Origin: Sphaerulina vaccinii
Lineage: Eukaryota > Ascomycota > Dothideomycetes > Mycosphaerellales > Mycosphaerellaceae
DNA length: 64,000 bases
Reading direction: 5' to 3'
Assembly: GCA_022570795.1 (NCBI GenBank)
Contig: JAKUDP010000002.1
Location: forward strand, 2,170,001 to 2,234,000
Positions 54,402 to 64,000 of this stretch are shown here, piece by piece. The first letter of the stretch is position 1. The number at the start of each line of letters is the position of its first letter. Position numbers and translations under genes: made by a program. The notes beneath the pieces were generated by a model. It made no database searches. It saw nothing but the letters and a program-made list of their open reading frames with translations, and was not told where the DNA came from.

Positions 54402-55145
54402 ATGAGACTTATCTTCGCCTTGCTTGCTTTGTTATTGCATTTCTCTACTGGACAGCGTGCCGCGGCTCCCAAGATCGTTATGATGGGCGATTCCACGATG
54501 AGCTCCACAACCAATGGATGGGCGATTTACCTTCGTCCTCGGCTCAACATCAGCATGATAGACGCGGCGGTACCTGGCGCATCTGCTCGTAGCTACACAA
54601 GGAATGGCAACTTCACACGCGCAATCAACTTCCTGGATAAGGGTGACTTTGCAGTGGTGGCATTTGGCATGAACGATGTCGGTAGTCTTCGAAACGGCGA
54701 TAATGGGCGCACGCCGTGTCCAGGTTCGGGCAATGAGGTGTGCAATACGTCGTTTCAGAAAGGCATATTGACATACGCTGCCTACATTCGCGAAGCTGCC
54801 GCTGAGATACGCCGCAAAGGCGCGATTCTCATCCTCTGTGGGCCAATTCCTCGCAACCCATGGGCTACTGGAACATTCCAATTCGCGGAATCTCGCTTCA
54901 CAACCAATGCCAGGACCATTGCACAAAGCTTCCAAGATCCCACCGTCGTCACGTTCATTGATCACGGACTTCTCGTGGCCGAATCTTATCGTGCCTTGGG
55001 TTTTGACACCGTAAATTCCTACTATACGCCCAAAGATCCAGTGCACCCCAACGCGAAGGGTGCTCAGGTTGTCGAAGCTGCATTCGAACGTGGCTTGGTG
55101 CGCAGTCAGAGCCCACTCAGGAATTATCTCAAGCCGCAATCATGA
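54402..55145 (+). CDS. Rhamnogalacturonan acetylesterase-like SGNH esterase (CE12)
   Basis: One exon of 247 aa with a signal peptide (MRLIFALLALLLHFSTGQ). Block I is IVMMGDSTMSS with the nucleophile Ser of GDS. Block II-like GASARSYT, Asn-bearing FGMNDVGSL (block III) and the Asp/His pair in DPVHPNAKGA (block V) complete the SGNH triad. CE12 enzymes remove acetyl groups from pectic rhamnogalacturonan, which fits a plant-cell-wall degrader. An earlier in-frame region upstream lacks an ATG before 54402 with a signal peptide. A few N-glycosylation sites are present. Confidence 0.92.
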   Translation: MRLIFALLALLLHFSTGQRAAAPKIVMMGDSTMSSTTNGWAIYLRPRLNISMIDAAVPGASARSYTRNGNFTRAINFLDKGDFAVVAFGMNDVGSLRNGDNGRTPCPGSGNEVCNTSFQKGILTYAAYIREAAAEIRRKGAILILCGPIPRNPWATGTFQFAESRFTTNARTIAQSFQDPTVVTFIDHGLLVAESYRALGFDTVNSYYTPKDPVHPNAKGAQVVEAAFERGLVRSQSPLRNYLKPQS

Positions 55146-56272
55146 GAATAGCTTCGGTGGAGGCAGCTTAGCACAACCCTGGCGCCCGCACTCAGACGTA
55201 AATAGCTTCGTCCGCTCCTTGCCTAGGCCATAGCTGTAAACACTGCACGGTATTGTCATGAACCCTTTGATACACCTCGCCTATTCAGAAGTACCGGTAT
55301 GGCATTCCGTTGCTTCTATACTCCCTGATGAGTGATCGATGCTGCTCGCACTTGAGCCTCGGAATCTTCACCGTGAAGAATTGCGCGATAGCGGACAGCG
55401 GCTCGTCTGGGCCTCCATCAGGGATGACTTTTGCTCCAGAACAGGAAATAGTGTGGAGACGTGAAGAGAGCGTAAATCATTCCGTGGACCATGTACCCTG
55501 TTCCGCCAAAGCAAGATAGCTGCCATGTTGAGCGGCAATTGGTCAAGTCACGCAACTTGGCACTTGCTACAGCTGTCAAGTCTGTCAGTCTCGTACTTCA
55601 GTCGTGACATCCTTGCCATTGCTCGCCAGTGGTTGCCTGCGTTCTCGTTCACGATATCCTGCGCCTTGATACTGATCTCCACAACTGCTTCCTGGTTACC
55701 GCTAAGCATATCGACGTCCTTGCCATCTCTAAAGAAGGATTCCGAATGCACTTCTGTTGGAACGACGGCCTGAGCATCCACGAGCTTGAAAGTACGCGCG
55801 TATGGCCAAGAACTTTAATCGAGATCATTAGATATAGAACCTTTGGTCATCAGCAGCTGGTGATACAGAAGAACACAGATCCTACCATCTCTTCGCTTTG
55901 ACGCCACGAAGCTCACAAGTCACAAGCGTAATCCTTCACCAAAACTGCTCGATTACCGGCGTGACGGACTTGCCTGACGAGAGAGTCTGAGCAGCATACC
56001 GACTCACTGCCATGGTCGTCTTCCATAAACAAGGCTGCCGCAAGGGTGAGGCATGTACGCAGGGCAATTGTAATCTGTTGGTACGGCGATGCCCATACCG
56101 CACACGACACGTTTGTCTGCTCGTGCATAGGATTGGGAGCAGTTTTGATTAATTTCGCTCGTATCGCCCTGTCCACAAGGGCGCTGCGAGTATCTCCAGC
56201 CAGACTGGTCGCTTCCCAACTCCCGGTTGATGGATACAGTTCAGCAGTCATCTGTTCCTGGACAGGTTAGTA
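55146..56272. other. Flank of the transposon with two weak minus-strand frames
   Basis: Two minus-strand frames look more protein-like than random: 56251-55913, which starts at an ATG 20 bp from the transposon edge (MTAELYPSTGSWEATSLAGD), and 55805-55548, containing VHSESFFRDGKDVDMLSGNQ and NAGNHWRAMARMSRLKYETD. They are not joined by a clear intron and match no family known to me. Confidence 0.35.
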
Positions 56273-56302
56273 GGGACCTTGCGGTGTTAGTTTGCAAGGG
56301 TG
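56273..56302 (+). repeat. Left terminal inverted repeat
   Basis: It starts GGGACCTTGCGGTGTTAG and ends GCAAGGGTG. A shorter copy of its GACCTTGCGG core recurs at about 56367-56376, a possible subterminal transposase site. Confidence 0.8.
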
Positions 56303-58111
56303 TTTCAGAGGCAATTTGAAGCCCTACTAGCGTGCTTTTGAGTAAGTAGACGAATGCCGTAATATAGACCTTGCGGCTATACTGTCGCTACTGCTTCTGC
56401 ATGCAGTTAGTATATAATAGAGCTACAAGTAAGGCTAAACTTAACTCTTTAATCTTATTCTTCTATACCCTCTATAGACTAGTATATGCGACTATTCTAG
56501 CATAATAGATAAAGCTATACTAGTGTCTATTATTAGTATAGTTACTACTATTATTATCTCTATTTTTATAGTTACCTAGATAGTATTAGAAGCTTAAACT
56601 AAATAGTATAAAAGCAAGAATAATTATAACTATAACTAATAAGTTTAGTATATATATAATTGTATATAACTATAATTCTATATATATTTCTACTTTAATA
56701 TTAATAATATACCTAATAAGAACTATATTAGTAACTACTACTTTACTAAGAAAGAAATATTAGAGCTTAAAGTACTATTAAAAATAGAAGATATTAAGCT
56801 ACTATATAGTATATATATAGAGCCTACTATAATTATATATATACTTCTAAAAAAGCTATATTATCTAGATTAGTAGAAGAATTTTAATAGCTACTTTAGT
56901 TACTTATCTATATAGATATCTAGAATATAGTATATTTTATAAAGTAGTAGTACTAGACTTTATATTAGAATCTAAGATAACTAGATAAGACCTATCTATA
57001 TAGATTAGTATAGAGCTTTTACTAAGATATTAGAATAGCTTAGATTTTTAGCTATATTAATAGTATTTTCTATAGAGTCTATAGACTAAGTTATAACTAG
57101 TAGCTATTCTATTCTAGCTATAAAAAAGGCTATAGCTTTAAGTATTAAAATATCTATTTTCTAGATAGTATTCTTTTAATATATAGACTTATTCTAGACT
57201 TTTTTAGTAGTAGTAGACTTATTAGAAAGTTAGAAATTTAGACTTTTTAGTATATAATATTCTATAGCTACTCTATTAATAAATAGCTCTTTCTTTTTAG
57301 TAATATAGCCTATAGTATAGTAAATAGAATTATTAGTATATAGTAGATAATAGAAAATAATTATTATAATATTATTTATATATAAGCTATAAAAGAAATA
57401 TTAGTATATAAATAGAGTATTAAATAGATATTTAAAAAAGTTATTAACTATTAGTAGTATAATTACTTTTCTAAAGGCTACTAGACTAAGCTTATATCTA
57501 TTAGTACTATATATCTAAGTTCTATATTATTTATAAACTACTTTATCTACTATTATAGTAATAAAATCTTCTAGTACTATAGTATATAGCCTTCTACTAT
57601 CTATAACTATTTTAGTATTACTATAGGTAGTTCTATTAAAATAGAGTAGAATAAGAAGCTCGAGAAGCTACTAGAGTTTAGTTACTATTATAGTAAGAAT
57701 ATAGTAGATAAACAAAAAGATACTATAAATTAGTTAGATATTAGTAAGAATAGTAAGAATAAAAATTAAGTATATATATTTTCGAATTTTATACTAAGAT
57801 TATATTAAGTTTAATTTACTACTATTATATTAGCTAGTCTATTATTTATATACTTATAGATTATAGATTAGTAATAATATTAAATTATTTCTATTTTAAA
57901 AGTAAGTATTATAATATAGTTTATTTTACTTTTATATTTATAGAACTAGCTATCTACTTTAAATATATACTAGATTATAACTAATATTAAAGTAGATAAT
58001 AAGCGCTTTTTAGAGTATAATCTATAAGTCGTAAGCTTAATTCCTATCTAGTTTAGTATATATTACTACTACTTTTACTTATATAGTATTTAAATCTATA
58101 TTTTAGATATA

Positions 58112-58143
58112 TTATTATTATATATATATATATATATATATAT
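58112..58143. repeat. (TA)n tract inside the RIP-degraded element
   Basis: A run of alternating T and A, with similar runs near 58357-58385 and 60476-60492. These are likely products of C-to-T change and slippage in an already AT-rich sequence. Confidence 0.7.
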
Positions 58144-58353
58144 TAATATTCGAGAAATTTCTATTTTCTAGGCCTAAATATAGATCTAATAAACTAAATA
58201 TTTTTAAAATTTATATTCTAACTAAATAAAATATACTAATTTAATTACTATTATCTATTTAGAATAATATAGTATATTTACTATATAAAATATATTAGAA
58301 GTATTTATATTATTTACTTTACTTAGAGTTAAAGTTCTCTAGCTATATCTATC

Positions 58354-58387
<34 letters not shown>

Positions 58388-60804
58388 ACTTATATTATAG
58401 AAGATATATTCTATAATATAAATATATAAAAACTATAATTTTAGTAGTATTTTAAAACTTTTCTATAGTTTAAAACTAACTTTCCTATACTAATATCTAC
58501 TTTTAAAGCTAAAAAATATAGAATATTAGATAAATAGGAGTTGATAGTAGGTTCTATTTCTTAAACTATATAATAATATATATAAAAGAGTATTATAGTA
58601 GATACTAGAATAGAATTTAAAAGAATACTAGTTTCTAACTATTTCTAAATACTTTAGATATACTATTATATTAAATTTTCTTCTATTACTTCTATAGTAT
58701 CTATTTCTTATCTAATTCTCTTACTTTCTTTAGCTACTACTTCTTATATAGCTAGAGAACTCTATTTAGTACTATTTTATATTTTACTAACTATATTATT
58801 AGAGTCTATAGCTTGTTATATCTACTATAACCTCTATTATAATAGGCTATAAATACCTATTTCTATAGAGTTAGCAAAGTCTATAGAAGCAAAGAACTCT
58901 ATATTAGAGCTTAAAAGTATATATAAAGATAGAAAGCTTAGATATTATAGTATCTATTAATATATAAACTACTCTAAAAATATCTATATTTGCTACTAAT
59001 AGTACTTACTATAGTAGCTATTATATAGCTAAGATTAGCTTAATACTAACTCTTAAGGCTTTATAGTTATTATTCTAAAATATTAGTAGATAGTAAACTA
59101 TTAGTATATATAGCTACTAGGTTCTAAAAAATAGTAGTTATTAGATTAATAATACTACTAAAACTAGTTATTAGAGCCTATATCTTCTTTTATTCTATAT
59201 TAAAATAGTAATATTTCGTAGCTTTAATAGGCTCTATCTAAGAGTAAGTAGTTAGTATAGTTAGTATATTAGATATAAAAGCTCTTTTTTTTAAAAGCTT
59301 TTTAATTAAATTATCTATAATAGCCTCTATATTTTAAAAATACTACTTTACTATATTAGTAGAAGCTAGCTTCTATTTAAAATAAGAGTTATTTACTATA
59401 TATATCTTAGTAAAATACTTAAGTAATTAAATAAACTCTATAATATATTATATTATATAGTACTAGTAGCTTTTAAATATTTTTTAATAAAATCTATATA
59501 TTATTTTATCTAATAGTAAAGAATTAGAGCTATATTTTTAATAGGCAAGCTTTTATAGTATTAGTTAAACTTAGTAGTAATATAAGCTATATATTACTTA
59601 ATTCTTCTATTCTTCTAATTAAAGCTATTTTCTATAGTAATACTAATTAGTAATAGATTATTTTCTTTACTTATAAATAAATTTCTAAAAAGTTATTTAG
59701 CTTTATATATAGTAACCTAGATTAGAGCTATAGATATAGCTTTAGCCTAAGTTATAAATAGATACTATATCTATAGTTAGAGTTTATTTATAGTACTAGC
59801 TCTAAAAGAGATCGAGTTATATAGAGAGCTAGAATTAGAAATATATAGAATAGGTAAAAAATAGATTTATAGCTAGTCTAGCTTACTACTAGTAGGCTAT
59901 AGAGTCTATAAAAGTAGTAGAGGACTATCGAGAAAATATAGTTATATAGAAGAGAATAGAGATAATAAAGTATAGTATATATAAAAGTAGTAGATTATTA
60001 TTTCGAAATATAGTATTAAATTTATACTTATAGATATAGCTAAAAAAATATTAGTAAAGTTAATAAAGCTAATCTATAGGTAGGTAGCTATTCTAATAGA
60101 TTTATAGTTTATTAGAATTAATAGTAGTATATATATAAGTACTAATTTAAAACTTAGAAAAGCTATAATTTCTATATATAGCCTATAGACCTAGTTATAG
60201 TAGATTACTTTCTTCTTTTTATATAATAAATAATATTATAAGCTATAGCTATATAGCTACTTTCTTTACTTTATTTTTACTATATATATAAGTTTACTAA
60301 TAATAGCTCTTATTCTCTTATTATAGTAGCTTTATATACTACTAGTTCTATATATTTATTTCTAATCTATTTCTAGCTTTTCTCTTTTAGTAAAAATATA
60401 GTTATTTATATACTATATTATTTCTTAATTAAGGTAATAGATAGTATAGAGTATAATAAGTAAAAAGAAGTATAATATATATATATATATATTCTTAAAG
60501 TATATTATATTAAATTTATAGTATAAAATATATTTTAAGTAAAGAAAGGAAATATATATAATAGTTATAGAGCCTTACTTTTATAGCTTAGTATAAGGCT
60601 CAAAATACTAACTATATACTTTATCGACAAATACTAGCTAGATTAGATAGTTTGTAGACTTTAAAGAAAGGTCTATAGAATATTATAAGATCGCAAGATC
60701 GCACGATACTAGGGTATATATAGAGAGTGTTACGGAGGCTATAAACGGACGAAAAGATGAAGTTAGTTAGCACCTGCCATATTGCTAGCTTGGCGGCTTG
60801 TTTC

Positions 60805-60834
60805 CACCCTTGCAAAGTAACACCGCAAGGTCCC
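60805..60834 (-). repeat. Right terminal inverted repeat
   Basis: It reads CACCCTTGCAAAGTAAC on the plus strand and ends CCGCAAGGTCCC. It is the reverse complement of the left repeat except for one base. Confidence 0.8.
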
Positions 60835-60836
60835 TA

Positions 60837-60966
60837 GTGCGTTTGCCTACGGGTCAAGCGTTGACATCTTTCTCCGAACCACTGACTCTGATATAACCTA
60901 GACGAGAGAGTAGTCCTGGTTGAATATTCTTCGCCACCAGGTCGTTCTGGCTCAATCATCTTCGCA
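60837..60966. promoter_or_regulatory. Short promoter between transposon and secreted-protein gene
   Basis: Only 130 bp of normal-composition DNA separates the TA flank of the transposon from the ATG. The gene's regulatory region may therefore include transposon sequence. Confidence 0.4.
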
Positions 60967-61893
60967 ATGTTATTGCTTTTCTTGTCTTTCACAGCCTTCA
61001 TTGTGCTGAGCCACTCTTTACCAATCGACTCAAATTCAGAACAGCCAGAAGCGCAGAAAGGTCGACTTCTGAAGCGACAGTACCCATACTACCCAAGTCC
61101 ATACGCTGCAGCTCCGTACGGGAACTCGCCTTATGCGTACCCATACCCATATCCATATCCATACCCATACTCTCAGGGTCAGCCTCAGTACCCGCCTTTG
61201 ATTCAACCACCCCAAGGGCCACCCACTGTAGCGCCAACGGACTTCAACCCCTGTGCCGATCCTAATAGCGTCAGCTGGACGGTTGACTGCAATGGCGGCA
61301 GCTTCACGAAGACAACCGTGGTGAATGGAGGTTTCAGTTCCGTCCAGGAATCAGGGTCGTTCAGTGTCTGGAAATCTGGAGATTCACGTCAACCTTTCAT
61401 CCAGCCATTCACGACACTTGGCACCAATGGAGGAAGCAGTAACAACGACGGTGGCGGCTCTTCAACCTGTATTGGAGGGTTCGACACAAACACTGGACTG
61501 CCATGTAATAGCAACAACAGTGGCTCATCTGGTTCCTGCGTTGGAGGATTTGATTCGAACGGTAACTCGTGCAGCGATAATGGTGGCTCAAGTAGCGCAG
61601 GGGTGTTCCCGAATAATGGAGGTAATGGAAATGACAATGGAAATGGTAACGGCGGCAATGGTACATGCGTTGGAGGGTTCGACACAGTCACGGGTGCTGC
61701 ATGCGGTAACAATAACAATAACAATGGCGGAGGAGACGGAGGTGGCGGCGGAACCTGCACTTGCGATTCAACTGGCTTCGACTGCAACGGCAACTCCTGC
61801 ACTCCGCCAACGAACACCACCGCTTCAGCTAACGCTAATGCTAATGCAGGGTTGGGACTGAATCTTGGTGTGAGATCTCTGTTCTTGAAGTAA
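60967..61893 (+). CDS. Secreted Gly/Asn-rich protein with Cys repeats and Kex2 site
   Basis: One exon of 308 aa. The signal peptide is MLLLFLSFTAFIVLSHSLP. A propeptide ends at LLKR (residues 34-37), a Kex2-type site. The next part is Tyr/Pro-rich with a (YP)n run encoded by CCATAY hexamers (about 61136-61172). A folded block holds two Cys (NPCADPNSVSWTVDCNG). The C-terminal half is Gly/Asn/Ser-rich and carries four Cys-framed repeats: CIGGFDTNTGLPC, CVGGFDSNGNSC, CVGGFDTVTGAAC and CDSTGFDCNGNSC. No known domain fits. It could be a cell-wall structural protein or an effector. It starts 133 bp from the transposon. Confidence 0.8.
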   Translation: MLLLFLSFTAFIVLSHSLPIDSNSEQPEAQKGRLLKRQYPYYPSPYAAAPYGNSPYAYPYPYPYPYPYSQGQPQYPPLIQPPQGPPTVAPTDFNPCADPNSVSWTVDCNGGSFTKTTVVNGGFSSVQESGSFSVWKSGDSRQPFIQPFTTLGTNGGSSNNDGGGSSTCIGGFDTNTGLPCNSNNSGSSGSCVGGFDSNGNSCSDNGGSSSAGVFPNNGGNGNDNGNGNGGNGTCVGGFDTVTGAACGNNNNNNGGGDGGGGGTCTCDSTGFDCNGNSCTPPTNTTASANANANAGLGLNLGVRSLFLK

Positions 61894-62001
61894 GTGGGGG
61901 GATGGTGCTTATTCACATACATCTCGGTGGCGGCGCGGATGTTCCAGCTTTCCCACTAAGAAGCTACACCTGTGTCTGCACCTGTGCTGTATGAAGCTTC
62001 T

Positions 62002-63713
62002 CTACGCTTTGGTCTCATTTTCTCCCATGTAGAACAATGTATTGTAGCTTAGCATGTCTGTAAATGTGCAGAACTCGACTGCGCCCAGCTCAAACTCTCC
62101 TTGTGCCATGTCCAGTACTGCGCTCAGTGTGTTGTCCAAATCACTTCTATCCTTGCCATCTATGTGACGCAAGTAGTAGCAAATGGTGATATGAAAGATG
62201 TATGACTCGTGATCAATTGCTCGAAAGCCAAACAAAGTGTCTGCTAGAACATCTCGAAGTCGTCGTAATCGATGATCCTCGGCCGGCGTTGCGCCTGTCA
62301 CTCTGACTCCAATGCCAGTGCCATTGTCTGCATCGAAGCCAGACATACGAACTTGGTAGGGCGGCCCTAGACCGAGATCTGGTAGTTTCAAGCCGAGAAC
62401 TTGGAGCTTTCGAGCGAAGTCTTGGGTACATTGCTCGATTGGCATGTTTTCCTTGCTCGGAGGCCATGTTCCGCAATCTCGGATCTTGTCACGAACACCA
62501 CCCAGAATGGTCATATGCCAAGAGCTAGGTGGAACAAGGTACATGAGTGAAGATAAAGTTGAATGAGTGCGAAGCGCCGCGTAAATGCGGTGCAGCTTGG
62601 GCAGGACCAGCGACGTGGGTGGTATATGACAGATTGTTGTGTTGCCCTTGTACAACGAAGGAGCTCCTTGTGGCGAGAACTTGATGGGGACTCCGCCAGG
62701 ATACAATGCACGTGGCTGTACACTCGCAGATTCTGGCCCATATGTTGATCTTCTGTCATCCAGCACAGTCCAGAACTCCTGGGCAAAGTGCCGCTGATCC
62801 TCAGACGGAGCAGGTCTGATTGCCAGGTAGCGACGGTTGTCGACAGGAGGATTCCAGCCGCCTGGATGGCCATCTACCATAATGCCACCAGCCTCGGACA
62901 GAATGCACCAAGCAGCAGCGACGTCCCAGGCCCAACAACCACATTGCCAAAATGCATCCTGTTGCCCGCCAGCCACTCTACAGATCGTCTGAGCAGCTGA
63001 GCCATGAAACCTTAGAGCGTGTACGAATCTGCCTCCTTTCGCAGCATCACTAGAAGCCAGGGTCGTGAAGACGTGCACGTTGAGGTCGAAATCTGGACCG
63101 GAGCGATCGCTACAGTACTCTAGACCAATACAAGCGGACTTCAGTCCTGCGAGAGGTGGTATCGGCACGAAGAGCGGAAGCTCTTGACACAACTCCCGTG
63201 TTCTGTAGAGAGCACCGTATCCTTTGGCGGCACTCCAAAGCTCGAATTCAAAATCGAATCGAGAAGGTCTGTACACAACACCAACCACTGGAAGTTTCTC
63301 CACGGTCAAGCCAATGGAAACGCACGACTCAGGAAGTCCATGTACAAAGTTCGCTGTGCCGTCGATAGGATCTACTATGAAAGTAGGCTGATCAGTGATA
63401 ATGCTTGCTCCAGACTTGTATGTCTCCTCGCCAACGAATAGATAGTTGGGAAACCGAGTCAACAGACGTTCCGATATGAACGCTTCAACTTGGCGATCCA
63501 CTTGCGTAACGACGTCTGCGGCTGTGTATAGCTGATTAGTATATATGTTCACAGCATCAGGTGTTGATGATAGAAGCGATTACCATTCTTCTTCGTCTCT
63601 ATAACCAACTGAGCTGGCTTGGCAGAACGTATTAGGCTGCCAGCTGCGATTGCAGTCTCCTCAACGAAGCTGCGTATTTCTTGAAGATCCAGCATTTCCA
63701 GTGTCGGAGACAT
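62002..63713 (-). CDS. Inositol monophosphatase fused to a 2H-phosphoesterase (DUF1868-like) domain
   Basis: Exons 63713-63584 and 63521-62002 (62-nt intron) give 549 aa. Residues 1-290 are an IMPase-family enzyme: AADVVTQVDRQVEAFI, then VGEETY (metal Glu), VDPIDGTANFVHGLP (metal Asp pair and Thr) and CWAWDVAAAWCILSEAGG (metal Asp). Residues 305-549 are a different domain with two H-x-T motifs, WHMTILGGV and FHITICYY, about 125 residues apart. These are the catalytic pair of 2H phosphoesterases, as in DUF1868. The first half should dephosphorylate inositol phosphates, PAP or related substrates; the second half should hydrolyse a cyclic or 2'-linked phosphate. A single fused chain is encoded with no stop between. 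Confidence 0.88.
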
Positions 63714-64000
63714 GATAGTCGATCAATGGCAAGCTTCAGACAATATGACAACAGGCGAAATCTTCCGAACGGTACCGGGTCATTCTTCGTATGGAGAGCA
63801 AGTTCGAGAATCCGGTACAGGGTGTTGTCTGCACCACAGAGTGGCACAGACTCCTTGCCCGAGCTTCCTAGCACCGGAGGAAAGCCAAGGGCGAAGATGA
63901 GATCTTCACGCACTCATTCGGATATGAGGTTGGTCGTCGCGAATTCGTATCGGGATCCAGATAGGCAATTGCCTAAAAGCGATTCCAGAACAGCCATATA
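63714..64000. other. Right end of window, no gene seen
   Basis: This is the 5' flank of the IMPase-2H gene, containing only short frames. Confidence 0.5.

Larger units (their letters stand above)
56271..60836. mobile_element. 4.56-kb TIR DNA element flanked by TA, RIP-degraded
   Basis: The ends are near-perfect inverted repeats. The left end, 56273-56302, begins GGGACCTTGCGGTGTTA; the right end, 60805-60834, is its reverse complement. The match is 30 bp with one mismatch at position 18 (G versus C). Both are flanked by TA (56271-56272 and 60835-60836), as expected for Tc1/mariner-pogo (Fot1-type) insertion. The interior from about 56400 to 60630 is almost wholly A and T with abundant TpA, the mark of RIP. 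No transposase can be read. The length exceeds a usual Fot1 element (about 2 kb), so a nested insertion is possible. Confidence 0.8.

Noticed and set aside
56300..60640. AT-rich block as a centromere or mitochondrial insert
   Set aside because: It is bounded by clear inverted repeats with TA flanks and shows TpA enrichment, which fits a RIP-degraded transposon better. No mitochondrial gene is visible.
1..64000. CRISPR arrays, rRNA genes, bacterial operons
   Set aside because: Spliced genes and fungal families throughout; no spaced short repeats or rRNA sequence seen.

Overview
The window looks like nuclear DNA of a filamentous ascomycete, most likely a Dothideomycete of the Mycosphaerella type. 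Genes lie on both strands about every 2 kb. Introns are short (about 50-150 nt) with GT/AG ends and CTAAC/CTNAN branch sites. There are fungus-specific families (Zn2Cys6 regulator, HET, GIG1, DUF1996, 2EXR/F-box-like) and one AT-soaked block typical of repeat-induced point mutation (RIP). Exon models were spliced by eye. Where all exons are listed, the total length divides by three and the joins restore family motifs. I did not accept GTG/TTG starts.

Layout. 1-4.9 kb: 3' part of a DNAJC9-type co-chaperone, a decayed ~235-bp tandem repeat array, and an M3 metallopeptidase. 4.9-7.2 kb: non-coding. 7.2-15.2 kb: secreted DUF1996 protein with a His-rich tail, a damaged secreted-protein locus, a Zn2Cys6 regulator divergent from a mitochondrial cupin protein, and Mn/Fe superoxide dismutase. 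15.6-22.3 kb: secreted FAD oxidase, a frameshifted methyltransferase, GIG1/DUF3605, NADH-cytochrome b5 reductase, and a small secreted protein. 22.5-31.2 kb: F-box-like protein, NTF2-like candidate, ArfGAP, Pus4/TruB, DUF7704 membrane protein, PaiB-like FMN protein. 31.6-34.5 kb: two decayed genes (HET, 6PGDH-like). 34.9-41.9 kb: inositol-polyphosphate 5-phosphatase divergent from an F-box-like gene, a Baeyer-Villiger monooxygenase with a 7-nt microexon, and a GH18 glycosidase. 43-48.7 kb: AsaB-like hydroxylase with a frameshift, Sps19-type dienoyl-CoA reductase head-to-head with an Atg33-like gene, and Doa1/Ufd3. 50.6-55.1 kb: BTB protein, an unresolved gene, rhamnogalacturonan acetylesterase. 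56.27-60.83 kb: a 4.56-kb element with 30-bp terminal inverted repeats and TA flanks, its interior wiped to A/T. 60.9-63.7 kb: a secreted Gly/Asn-rich Cys-repeat protein and an inositol monophosphatase fused to a 2H-phosphoesterase domain.

Most genes are unrelated housekeeping or secreted-enzyme functions; I see no biosynthetic cluster. The strongest novelty candidates are the IMPase-2H fusion, the Kex2-site repeat protein beside the transposon, the TIR element with spared ends, the microexon, the A-box-bearing repeat array, a recurrent reversal of strand composition inside genes, and several genes broken by single-base changes.
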